The notes: a model not told the origin generated them from the letters alone. A stretch of DNA of 7,540 nucleotides from CAZWKQ01 sp964634005 (GCA_964634005.1 CAZWKQ010000036.1:1-7540); one strand, 5' to 3'; shown: positions 1 through 6,189, counted from the stretch's first letter. A program made the numbers and translations.

Positions 1-150
1 ATTTTATCCCTTCCTCACTTCAGGGTTGCTTACTATGCCCAACGCATGATAAAAACCATCCAATTTCTTAACGCAAATTTATATAAGGCGGATTTTAAGA
101 ACAATTACACTTATATCAGAATAGCGTTTAATCGACATCAAATTATTTGA
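1..150 (+). CDS. 3' end of an unrecognised protein (partial, cut by the window edge)
   Basis: Frame 1 is open from the first base to a TGA at 148-150, giving 49 residues that end in YIRIAFNRHQII. The stretch has mixed, protein-like composition (for example HFRVAYYAQRMIKT) and codon use resembling the genes downstream. In DNA this AT-rich, 49 stop-free codons in a given frame are fairly unlikely by chance but not excluded. The inverted-repeat cluster begins immediately after the stop, as expected for an intergenic element behind a real gene. I do not recognise the family. The alternating YIRIAFN near the end could be a beta strand, but that is not enough to call an outer-membrane barrel. Sequence upstream of the window is needed to name it. 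Confidence 0.5.
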   Translation: MLSLPHFRVAYYAQRMIKTIQFLNANLYKADFKNNYTYIRIAFNRHQII

Positions 151-153
151 AAT

Positions 154-289
154 ACAAAACCTGCTTTTTTAAAAAGGGGAGGTAAAAGCAAGCAATCCTT
201 AGTTTCGGGCGAGTAATATCATTTGGAACAAAACTGTACAATCCCGAAACGGTTTGGATTGCGCAGGTTTTAAAAAAGCTTGGTTTTGT
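154..289. repeat. Nested imperfect palindrome, about 136 nt
   Basis: Three nested arm pairs share one centre. The outermost pair is 154-174 with 268-289: ACAAAACC and CTTTTTTAAAA match their reverse complements, with a small T/TT mismatch between. The middle pair is GCAATCC (192-198) with GGATTGC (256-262). The inner pair is GTTTCGGG (202-209) with CCCGAAAC (243-250). The unpaired parts are an asymmetric bulge (175-191 against 263-267) and a central loop of about 33 nt. Chance could give one such pair but hardly three in register. As RNA it would form a long bulged hairpin; as DNA it resembles a small palindromic intergenic repeat (REP- or MITE-like). No coding function is suggested. Confidence 0.7.
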
Positions 290-316
290 TTCAAAGAATT
301 TGCAGTCTTGAATTTC

Positions 317-330
317 CCCGCTAAGGCGGG
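317..330. repeat. Short GC-rich hairpin
   Basis: CCCGC (317-321) and GCGGG (326-330) form a perfect 5-bp stem around the loop TAAG. The all-GC stem stands out in AT-rich surroundings. No T-tract follows on the + strand (the next bases are ATGTTCC), so it does not look like an intrinsic terminator. It sits between two larger inverted repeats and is probably part of the same element. Confidence 0.5.
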
Positions 331-344
331 ATGTTCCATTTGCT

Positions 345-368
345 ACTTTTTGTTTCAAGACAAAAAGT
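345..368. repeat. Perfect 9-bp inverted repeat
   Basis: ACTTTTTGT (345-353) pairs perfectly with ACAAAAAGT (360-368) around the 6-nt loop TTCAAG. An outer C343-G370 pair is possible beyond one mismatch. The stem's sequence style (ACTTT, runs of T, TTTTG) resembles the larger repeat at 421-461, suggesting both belong to one family. It could act as a weak bidirectional terminator, but the stem is mostly A-T. Confidence 0.6.
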
Positions 369-420
369 TGTATTAAAATAAGAAACATTCGACGAACTAT
401 GTCAAATTTATAGTAATTTA

Positions 421-461
421 TTCTTTACTTTCTTTTGCTAGAACCAAAAGAAAGTAAAGAA
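421..461. repeat. Perfect 17-bp inverted repeat (possible bidirectional terminator or REP-like unit)
   Basis: TTCTTTACTTTCTTTTG (421-437) is matched without error by CAAAAGAAAGTAAAGAA (445-461), with the 7-nt loop CTAGAAC. The arms are purine/pyrimidine biased: the left arm is almost all pyrimidine and the right arm almost all purine. It is the strongest hairpin in the region. It could end transcription from the gene closing at base 150, though 270 bp away, or be a dispersed intergenic repeat. From memory, unverified, hairpins of this ACTTTCTTTTG style are common between genes in Bacteroidota. Confidence 0.85.
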
Positions 462-652
462 AAACTATAATTAAAACCTTCTCCAAACAGCCTGCATGAT
501 AATATCCCTTAAAAAACATTCTCAACACGCTGTTGTTAATATTTAGATTACATTATCGAAAATACCATTTAAAACATATTTCAATACTTAAATATATTTT
601 AAAATAAATCTTAATAATAATTCAAAACATACAAGGTTTATACTTTATTAAT

Positions 653-660
653 TAAATTTG
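653..660 (+). promoter_or_regulatory. Candidate Bacteroidota -7 promoter box (TAAATTTG)
   Basis: TAAATTTG fits the Bacteroidota housekeeping -7 consensus TAnnTTTG exactly. I see no good -33 TTTG at the usual spacing upstream (the bases around 629-636 read ATACAAGG), so the match is half a promoter. If real, transcription would start around 665-668, leaving a leader of under 10 nt before the ATG at 673. That would exclude the in-frame TTG at 658, which lies inside the box. Confidence 0.4.
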
Positions 661-672
661 CAAAAAAAAGCA

Positions 673-1506
673 ATGATTGAAGTTGGCAAATACGCACACC
701 TAAGAATAAAAAAAATATTAAAACAAGGAGCCTATCTTACAAACAGCGACGATAATACCGAGATATTATTGCCAAAAAAATATATTCCTCAAAATGCAAA
801 CATTGACGATGAAATTGAAGTATTTATTTACCGCGACTCGGAAGACAAACTTATAGCCACTACCGAAAAACCTTACGCAATTGTTGGCGAATTTGCATAC
901 CTCAAAGCAAAATCCATCGAAAAATACGGCGCCTTTCTCGACTGGGGGCTTAAGAAAGACTTGCTGTTGCCTTTCAGAGAGCAAAGCGAAAAAATAGAAA
1001 CCGGCAAAAGGTATTTAGTTAGAATTTATGTCGATAAACTTACCGATAGAATTGTTGCTACACAACATATAAACAAGTTTCTGAGAAACAATACCGAAAA
1101 CTTGTCGGTTGGCGACAAAACCGATATTTTGATTTGTCATAAAACCCAATTGGGCTATAAGGTTATTGTAAACAATCTTTATTGGGGTATGATATACTTC
1201 AACCAGATTTTCAGAGATATAAGGACAGGCGAACGTACGCAAGCGTGGATTACCAAAATAAGAGAAGACGGCTACATCGACCTTAGCTTGCAAAAGTCGG
1301 GAATGGATGAAATTAATGATGTTGAAGAAAAAATTATGACAAAACTCAGAGAAAACGGAGGTATTTTGCCATTGAGCGACAACAGTAAACCCGATGAAAT
1401 ATATCTTGAACTCGAAATAAGTAAAAAAGTCTTCAAAAAAACTATAGGAAAGCTCTTCAAAGAAAAGAAAATATTTATTGATGAAAATGAAATACGACTA
1501 CTTTAA
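673..1506 (+). CDS. CvfB/YitL-type S1 RNA-binding protein
   Basis: This 277-residue protein has the CvfB layout of tandem S1-like OB folds and a C-terminal winged helix. An S1-like repeat covers about 1-62 (GKYAHLRIKKI, LPKKYIP). A second covers 68-130 (VGEFAYLKAKS, KYGAFLDWGL, KDLLLPFREQ). A third covers about 146-206 (VGDKTDILICHK, WGMIYFNQIF, GYIDLSLQ). The winged helix spans about 218-277, where KKVFKKTIGKLFKEKKI precedes the final strand. Known members bind RNA in the cytoplasm; Staphylococcus CvfB influences virulence-gene expression. The role in Bacteroidota is undefined. I chose the ATG at 673 over an in-frame TTG at 658 because family members begin just before the GKY motif and the TTG falls in a promoter-like box. 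It is the first gene of the apparent operon, 24 bp ahead of the peptidase gene. Family call is firm, function loose. Confidence 0.88.
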   Translation: MIEVGKYAHLRIKKILKQGAYLTNSDDNTEILLPKKYIPQNANIDDEIEVFIYRDSEDKLIATTEKPYAIVGEFAYLKAKSIEKYGAFLDWGLKKDLLLPFREQSEKIETGKRYLVRIYVDKLTDRIVATQHINKFLRNNTENLSVGDKTDILICHKTQLGYKVIVNNLYWGMIYFNQIFRDIRTGERTQAWITKIREDGYIDLSLQKSGMDEINDVEEKIMTKLRENGGILPLSDNSKPDEIYLELEISKKVFKKTIGKLFKEKKIFIDENEIRLL

Positions 1507-1530
1507 AATAATTTCATACAAAGCATTAAT

Positions 1531-3360
1531 ATGAATAAAAAATACAAAGAGTTAACAATAAAAACAATTAGCCGAAAATTGCGGATACTCTTATACATCA
1601 TACTTTCATTGGTAAATTCGGCAATTTACGCACAAAAAGTCCAGCCCGAAATAACCGTAAGCGAGCTTAAATCGACAATATATGTTTTAGCTTCCGATTC
1701 CTTAAAAGGACGCAAGCCCGGAACGCCCGAAATAAACAAAGTCGCCGACTTTATTCAAAATCAATTTAAAACTGCAGGGCTGCAACTTGCCGAAGATAAT
1801 GGTTACCAATATTTCGACATTATAACAGGTGCCGATATCGGCAGAGAAAACAAGTTGTTCTTCAACGGATTTTACGGCAAACTTTATCAGGATTTTTTGC
1901 CGGCAATATATTCTAAAAGTACTTTCCTATACACCAAAATTGTATTTGTCGGTTATGGAATATCGGTACAAAACAACACACTTAGTTGGGACGATTATAA
2001 AGGCGTTGACGTAAAAGGGAAGTGGGTTATGATTTTTAAAGGACATCCAGAGCTAAACAAACCCGACAGCAAGTTCAACGATTATTCCGACGAACGTTTA
2101 AAGGTTCTCACTGCCACCGATAAGGGTGCTTCAGGTGTTTTGTTTGTTACTCCGTCGGAAATGGACAGCGTTGACAATCTAAATGCTTTCGAAAACAGCC
2201 GAAATATCAGCGTAGCAGCTATCCCTGTCGTTTACATAACTCGCTCTTTGGCCGATTTGATTATAAGAGACGATAAACACATCAGCGTAACCGATTTGGA
2301 AAATACTATAAACAAATCGATGAAAAGTCAGAGTTTTAATCTTTTCGAAAAAATATTGATAAAAACCGATGTAAAAATCCGAAAAAAGCGAACAGCAAAT
2401 ATAGTAGGAATAATCGAAGGCAACAGTCCTGTATTGAAGAACGAATACATAGTAATAGGCGCCCATTACGACCATTTGGGAATGGGAGGCGAAAACTCAG
2501 GTTCGCGTATGCCCGATACCATTGCAGTTCACCATGGGGCCGACGATAATGCCTCGGGTGTAGCCGGCTTGATTGAGTTAGCTCAAAAACTTGCCAACGA
2601 AAAAAACAAACTAAAAAGGTCGGTTGTTTTCGTGGCTTTTAGTGCCGAAGAAATGGGGTTGCTCGGTTCAAAATACTTCGTAAAAAACTCATTTATAAAG
2701 CCCGACCAAATTAAAGCAATGATTAATCTCGATATGATAGGGAGGCTGAATAATTCCGACCGTTTTATTCTGGTAAGCGGAACGGGAACTTCTGCCGAAG
2801 CCGAAACCATTTTAAATGAACTTTCGAAAAAAACTTCCATAAAACTCAAATACTCGCCCGACGGCTACGGTGCATCCGATCACAGCTCGTTTTATGCCGA
2901 GAATATTCCCGTATTCTTTTTAACAACAGGCGCCCACGAAGACTACCATACCCCTATGGATACTCCCGATAAAATAAATTATCAGGGAACTGTTCAGGTT
3001 TTAGATTTTGCTTATTCATTGATTTTAAATTTAATTAATAGAGACAAACCGCTTACTTTCAAAGAAGCAGGCTCAAAACAACCCGAAAACAACAGAGGTG
3101 GTCTTACTGTTACTTTCGGTATTATGCCCGACTTCTCATCTCAATCCGACAATGGAGTCAGAGCCGATTTAGTCAGAAAAGACGGTCCCGCATACAAAGC
3201 CGGTATGATTAAAGGCGATATTATTACAGCTATTAACGGAAAACAAGTTAAAAATATTCAGGACTACATGTCCAGACTAAAACAACTAAAAAAAGGACAG
3301 TCGGTTAATGTCGATATTATAAGAGACGGAAAGAAGTTAGTTTTAATTATTCAACTGTAA
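1531..3360 (+). CDS. Exported M28 zinc peptidase with PA and PDZ domains
   Basis: This 609-residue protein is a probable secreted or periplasmic aminopeptidase. Residues 1-34 form a signal peptide: a long basic start, a hydrophobic core from about 19, and AIYA before Q35. There is no lipobox. A PA-type domain (about 105-250) shows the typical FVGYGI and WDDYKGVDVKGKWV. The M28 core (about 290-500) keeps the di-zinc set by comparison with Aeromonas aminopeptidase: H312 (GAHYDHLG), D338 (GADDNASG), E373 as general base and E374 as ligand (SAEEMGLLGS), D401 (NLDMIGR) and H473 (YHTPMDTPD). A PDZ domain fills about 523-609 (GPAYKAGMIKGDIITAINGK). The enzyme should therefore be active and remove N-terminal residues from peptides; substrate choice cannot be read. 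It starts 24 bp after the CvfB-like gene and stops 1 nt before pabB, so co-transcription is likely though no metabolic link is evident. Confidence 0.95.
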   Translation: MNKKYKELTIKTISRKLRILLYIILSLVNSAIYAQKVQPEITVSELKSTIYVLASDSLKGRKPGTPEINKVADFIQNQFKTAGLQLAEDNGYQYFDIITGADIGRENKLFFNGFYGKLYQDFLPAIYSKSTFLYTKIVFVGYGISVQNNTLSWDDYKGVDVKGKWVMIFKGHPELNKPDSKFNDYSDERLKVLTATDKGASGVLFVTPSEMDSVDNLNAFENSRNISVAAIPVVYITRSLADLIIRDDKHISVTDLENTINKSMKSQSFNLFEKILIKTDVKIRKKRTANIVGIIEGNSPVLKNEYIVIGAHYDHLGMGGENSGSRMPDTIAVHHGADDNASGVAGLIELAQKLANEKNKLKRSVVFVAFSAEEMGLLGSKYFVKNSFIKPDQIKAMINLDMIGRLNNSDRFILVSGTGTSAEAETILNELSKKTSIKLKYSPDGYGASDHSSFYAENIPVFFLTTGAHEDYHTPMDTPDKINYQGTVQVLDFAYSLILNLINRDKPLTFKEAGSKQPENNRGGLTVTFGIMPDFSSQSDNGVRADLVRKDGPAYKAGMIKGDIITAINGKQVKNIQDYMSRLKQLKKGQSVNVDIIRDGKKLVLIIQL

Positions 3361-3361
3361 A

Positions 3362-4336
3362 ATGCTTACCAAACAGGATGCAATAGATAAAATGAACGAA
3401 CTCGGAAAAGCAAAAATTCCTTTCCTTTTCATTATCGATTTTCTGATGCAGCAACCTCTTGTTTTTCGGTTAAACGAAATACCCTCTAATATTTCGTTTA
3501 CACTAAAAAATTTTGAATACAACAATAAAAGAATTGCTAAACTTGTAGAAAAAATAAAACTGACCAAAAAACCGGTTGACTATTCTTATTACTTAACTGC
3601 ATTTAATAAGGTAATCGAAAATTTGAAATACGGAAACAGTTATCTTATAAATTTAACCCAACCTACAAAAATTCGAATAAATCTTACTTTAGAACAAATA
3701 TATTACAGTAGTTCGGCACGTTACAAACTGCTTTTCGATGACCATTTTGTCGTTTTCTCTCCCGAAATATTCGTCCAAATTATTGACGGATGCATTTATT
3801 CTTTCCCAATGAAAGGAACTATTGATGCCTCGATAAAAGATGCCGCAAATGTTATATTGAACGACCCCAAAGAAACAGCAGAACACTACACTATTGTCGA
3901 TTTAATACGTAACGATTTAAGTATGGTATCGAAAAAAGTAGAAGTGAAACGCTTCAGATATATCGAAACCATAAATACAAACGAAAAAAAACTTCTGCAA
4001 GTAAGCTCCGAAATAAAAGGACAATTACCTGCAAATTATAACGAAAATATAGGTAATATTGTGTTTACGCTTTTGCCGGCAGGTTCTGTTTCGGGGGCGC
4101 CCAAGCAAAAAACAGTTGAAATAATAAATCAGGTCGAAAATTATAACAGGAATTATTATACCGGCGTATTTGGCTATTTCGACGGTAAAAATCTCGATAG
4201 CGGTGTTATGATAAGATTTATCGAAAAAAACGGCGACGATTATATATTTAAAAGCGGAGGAGGAATTACACTCAACAGTAATCCCCTCGCTGAGTATAAC
4301 GAGTTAATTGATAAAGTTTATGTCCCTATTAGTTGA
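3362..4336 (+). CDS. pabB: Aminodeoxychorismate synthase component I
   Basis: The product converts chorismate plus ammonia to 4-amino-4-deoxychorismate in 4-aminobenzoate and folate synthesis, normally with a PabA/TrpG glutaminase that is absent from this window. The chorismate-binding core fills about 72-324. Motifs are FSPEIFV (132-138), PMKGT (149-153), IVDLIRNDLS (178-187), LPAGSVSGAPKQKTVEII (238-255), YYTGVFGYFDG and the closing SGGGIT with AEYNE. K151 of PMKGT matches the catalytic lysine of E. coli PabB; anthranilate and isochorismate synthases have another residue there, so this is PabB and not TrpE. At 324 residues it is well short of E. coli PabB (about 450), because only about 70 residues precede the core. 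From memory the short form is normal in Bacteroidota. The ATG lies 1 nt after the peptidase stop, and the 3' end overlaps pabC. Confidence 0.93.
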   Translation: MLTKQDAIDKMNELGKAKIPFLFIIDFLMQQPLVFRLNEIPSNISFTLKNFEYNNKRIAKLVEKIKLTKKPVDYSYYLTAFNKVIENLKYGNSYLINLTQPTKIRINLTLEQIYYSSSARYKLLFDDHFVVFSPEIFVQIIDGCIYSFPMKGTIDASIKDAANVILNDPKETAEHYTIVDLIRNDLSMVSKKVEVKRFRYIETINTNEKKLLQVSSEIKGQLPANYNENIGNIVFTLLPAGSVSGAPKQKTVEIINQVENYNRNYYTGVFGYFDGKNLDSGVMIRFIEKNGDDYIFKSGGGITLNSNPLAEYNELIDKVYVPIS

Positions 4337-4916
4337 AACAATAAAATTTCATAAAGGAATAATTCACAATATAAATTATCACAACGAACGTTTTAACCGT
4401 TCGCGAAAGCTTATTTACAATATCGACGATTATATCGATTTAAGAGATATTCTGACAATAAAAAACAATATTCTTTTCAGTATTTGCAAATTAAGAGTGA
4501 TTTACGGTAAATTTATCGAAAAAATTGAGCTTTTACCGTATGAATTTAAAAAAGTTAAATCATTAAAAATTATTGAAAACGACGAAATAGATTACTCATT
4601 TAAATACGAAAACCGCAGTATGTTTGATAATCTTCTGGCAAAAAAAGAAAATTGTGATGACATTCTTATAATTAACAACGGCAGAGTTACCGATACATCA
4701 TACTGCAATGTAGTTTTCAGCGACGGTGAAAAATTCTTAACATCTTCAACCCCTTTGCTTAGAGGAACAAAAAGAGAAAAATTGATAAGAGAAAAAATAA
4801 TTAAAGAAGAAGAAATTACATTGAAAGATTTAAGATTATTCAAAAAAGCTATTTTGATTAATGCTATGATTGACATTGATGATAATATTGAAGTATCAAC
4901 AGAGAACATAATTTAA
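4320..4916 (+). CDS. pabC: Aminodeoxychorismate lyase, class IV aminotransferase fold
   Basis: A PLP enzyme expected to split aminodeoxychorismate into 4-aminobenzoate and pyruvate, the step after PabB. In 198 residues it shows the fold-type IV pattern. The N-terminal ETIKFHKG and YHNERF are typical of the family. K95 in SFKYENRSMFD is my candidate for the PLP-binding lysine. GRVTDTSYCNVVF (121-133) has D125 where many relatives have glutamate. STPLLRGTKREKLI (143-156) is the usual cofactor-phosphate region. It is much shorter than E. coli PabC (269 residues), with a compressed N-terminal half, but no frameshift is visible. I start at ATG 4320, not the in-frame TTG at 4308, because family proteins begin with a few residues before ETI. 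It overlaps pabB by 17 nt, so translational coupling is likely. Context supports lyase over amino-acid aminotransferase. Confidence 0.87.
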   Translation: MSLLVETIKFHKGIIHNINYHNERFNRSRKLIYNIDDYIDLRDILTIKNNILFSICKLRVIYGKFIEKIELLPYEFKKVKSLKIIENDEIDYSFKYENRSMFDNLLAKKENCDDILIINNGRVTDTSYCNVVFSDGEKFLTSSTPLLRGTKREKLIREKIIKEEEITLKDLRLFKKAILINAMIDIDDNIEVSTENII

Positions 4917-4944
4917 TATACATTACAAACAAATAATTAAAACC

Positions 4945-5322
4945 ATGAAAAAAATAATCAACACAATTGATGCACCAAAGGCAATAGGTCCTTACAGTCA
5001 GGCTGTAGAAGTAAACGGTATGCTGTTTATATCGGGGCAAATACCTATAAATCCGGCCGAAGGCAAAGTAGTAGAAGGGGGTATTAAAGAACAAACCGAA
5101 CAAGTAATGAAAAACATAGAGGCTATTTTAAAAGAAGCCGGTTATACTTTCTCCGATGTAGTAAAGTCAACCTGTCTGTTGAGCGATATGGAAAACTTTG
5201 CTGCAATGAACGAAGTTTATGGCCGATATTATTCCGAAAATCCTCCTGCAAGAGCTGCTTATGCCGTAAAAGGATTGCCTCTCGGTGTTCTTGTCGAAAT
5301 TGAAACTATTGCCGTAAAATAA
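4945..5322 (+). CDS. ridA: RidA (YjgF/YER057c/UK114) enamine/imine deaminase
   Basis: A 125-residue cytoplasmic protein of standard RidA length. Family members hydrolyse reactive enamines and imines such as 2-aminoacrylate, released by PLP enzymes, to keto acids and ammonia. The family signature is intact: IGPYSQAV (14-21) with Y17, FISGQIP (28-34), NPPARAAYAVKGLPLG (99-114) with R103, and VEIE (117-120). R103 corresponds by a two-residue offset to the substrate-carboxylate arginine R105 of enteric RidA, and E118 probably to the E120 needed for catalysis, so it is likely a true deaminase. The protein should trimerise. It starts 28 bp after pabC with an A-rich leader (AATTAAAACC) and no Shine-Dalgarno. 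A strong hairpin 20 nt after its stop probably closes the operon. Its place behind a PLP enzyme fits a protective role, but ridA sits in many contexts. Confidence 0.95.
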   Translation: MKKIINTIDAPKAIGPYSQAVEVNGMLFISGQIPINPAEGKVVEGGIKEQTEQVMKNIEAILKEAGYTFSDVVKSTCLLSDMENFAAMNEVYGRYYSENPPARAAYAVKGLPLGVLVEIETIAVK

Positions 5323-5341
5323 CTTACCAGCCGGCATTTTG

Positions 5342-5382
5342 TGCCATTTGTCGGTAAACCCGATTTTTATCGGCAAATGGTA
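5342..5382 (+). terminator. Long hairpin after ridA, probable terminator
   Basis: Bases 5342-5358 (TGCCATTTGTCGGTAAA) pair with 5366-5382 (TTTATCGGCAAATGGTA) as an uninterrupted 17-bp RNA stem including three G-U pairs, with a 7-nt loop. The following bases (TTTATAATAAAA) give only a weak U-run, so termination may be partial, or the hairpin may protect the 3' end of the ridA transcript. The G-U pairs all favour the + strand transcript, since in the other strand they become A-C mismatches. This suggests selection on + strand RNA. Confidence 0.65.
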
Positions 5383-5418
5383 TTTATAATAAAACATTTT
5401 GTATTCTTATTCCATTTG

Positions 5419-6006
5419 ATGAATTTTCTTGCTCACGCTCTTCTGTCAGGCCAAAATAAAGAACTAATATTGGGAGGCATTATTGCCGACTCTGTAAAAG
5501 GCAGAGCTTTTGAAGAATTTGATATTAATGTAAGAAAAGGAATTGCTTTACACCGACTAATAGATGCTTATACCGATAAAAATGAAATTTTTATAGAATC
5601 GGTAAATCGACTAAAACCACAGTTTAAACGCTATTCTTCAGTTATTGCCGATATTTATTACGACCATTTCCTTGCCGCTAATTTCAGCAATTTCTGTTCA
5701 ATACCTCTGAATAAGTTTGCTGAATATGTTTACAAAATTCTTATCGAGAATTATAATTATTTACCTCAGCGAAACAAAAGAATACTGCCATATATGATAA
5801 CTCAAAACTGGTTTGTAGCTTATTCAAGTTTCGAAGGTTTGCAAAGAGTTTTCGATGGAATGACAAAAAGAGCGGCATTCAAATCCGATATGAAAGATGC
5901 CGTTGCTCATTTAAACGATAATTATGATAAATATTACGCTGAATTTATGGCTTTTTTCCCTCAACTGCAAAACTATGCCACTTATGCAGTAAAAAATTTA
6001 CTTTAG
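5419..6006 (+). CDS. acpH: Acyl-carrier-protein phosphodiesterase family protein (AcpH/DUF479)
   Basis: A 195-residue protein matching AcpH of E. coli (193 residues) in length and pattern. AcpH removes the 4'-phosphopantetheine group from holo-ACP. The opening MNFLAH is characteristic. It is followed by GGIIADSVKG (D24), GIALHRLIDAYTD (H45, D49, D53) and ADIYYDHFLAANFS (D78, D82, H83), the His/Asp pattern expected of this metal-dependent, HD-like family. The reading frame extends up to a GTG at 5341, but I reject that start. It would add 26 residues with no family counterpart, and its first codons fall inside the hairpin at 5342-5382. The gene is probably transcribed apart from the operon, or by read-through. 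No convincing promoter is visible in the 36 bp between hairpin and ATG. Activity is inferred; Bacteroidota members are poorly characterised. Confidence 0.85.
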   Translation: MNFLAHALLSGQNKELILGGIIADSVKGRAFEEFDINVRKGIALHRLIDAYTDKNEIFIESVNRLKPQFKRYSSVIADIYYDHFLAANFSNFCSIPLNKFAEYVYKILIENYNYLPQRNKRILPYMITQNWFVAYSSFEGLQRVFDGMTKRAAFKSDMKDAVAHLNDNYDKYYAEFMAFFPQLQNYATYAVKNLL

Positions 6007-6050
6007 TTTTGGTCAATAACCTAAGCAATATTAATTTTTCAAGAATTTTT

Positions 6051-6078
6051 GTTAAATTTTATTATTTAGCTTTTTTTT
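6051..6078 (+). terminator. Candidate intrinsic terminator after the AcpH-like gene
   Basis: GTTAAAT (6051-6057) pairs with ATTTAGC (6064-6070), one pair being G-U, around a 6-nt loop. Eight T residues follow directly at 6071-6078. The arrangement 45 nt behind the stop codon is right for a Rho-independent terminator, but the stem is nearly all A-U and would be weak, so the T-run is the better part of the evidence. Confidence 0.4.
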
Positions 6079-6165
6079 GTATTATATTTACAGCCTAAAA
6101 TTTATTAATTCTTTTTTATGTTTCGTTTTTTATCCATAAGCACTAAATTAAACAAAAGCAAGAAA

Positions 6166-6189
6166 CTTGCTCCTTGCTCCTTGCTCCTT
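6166..6189. repeat. Heptanucleotide tandem repeat (CTTGCTC, about 3.4 copies)
   Basis: CTTGCTC occurs three times head to tail without error (6166-6186) and continues with CTT before diverging. The first copy also forms a short hairpin with the upstream AGCAAG (6157-6162, loop AAA). The array lies in a gap with no reading frame through it, so its copy number can vary without changing a protein. It is about 200 bp upstream of the T9SS gene. Confidence 0.85.

Larger units (their letters stand above)
151..672. other. 522-bp gene-free region rich in inverted repeats
   Basis: I see no supportable gene here. Bases 154-461 hold four separate inverted repeats, listed individually. Bases 462-652 are very AT-rich with no clear hairpin or reading frame. 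The right end carries a TAAATTTG promoter-like box just before the CvfB-like gene. An 81-codon minus-strand reading frame (143-388) runs through the palindromes, and I judge it non-coding because its sequence is largely palindrome arms. Confidence 0.6.

Noticed and set aside
143..388. 81-codon minus-strand reading frame
   Set aside because: It lies over the nested palindrome and two hairpins, so its sequence is dictated by inverted-repeat arms. It overlaps the opposite-strand frame at 143-150, and its product matches no family I know.
154..461. CRISPR array
   Set aside because: The palindromes differ from one another in sequence and spacing. There is no direct repeat with regular spacers and no cas gene.
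486..534. AACAGC ... GCTGTT pair as a hairpin
   Set aside because: Only 6 bp with a loop of nearly 40 nt, easily expected by chance.
658..672. TTG start adding MQKKA to the CvfB-like protein
   Set aside because: The TTG is part of the TAAATTTG promoter-like box, and the family normally begins close to the GKY motif, which the ATG at 673 provides.
2179..2475. 98-codon minus-strand reading frame inside the M28 peptidase gene
   Set aside because: It is antisense to a clearly real gene with intact catalytic motifs, and its tyrosine/serine-rich product looks like a translation shadow. The same holds for the other antisense frames within the operon.
4308..4319. TTG start adding four residues to PabC
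   Set aside because: The ATG at 4320 is a stronger codon and places ETIKFHKG at the normal distance from the N-terminus.
3362..4336. Anthranilate synthase (TrpE) instead of PabB
   Set aside because: The PMKGT motif carries the lysine specific to aminodeoxychorismate synthase, the protein is short, and it is followed by a pabC-type gene and not by trpG/trpD.
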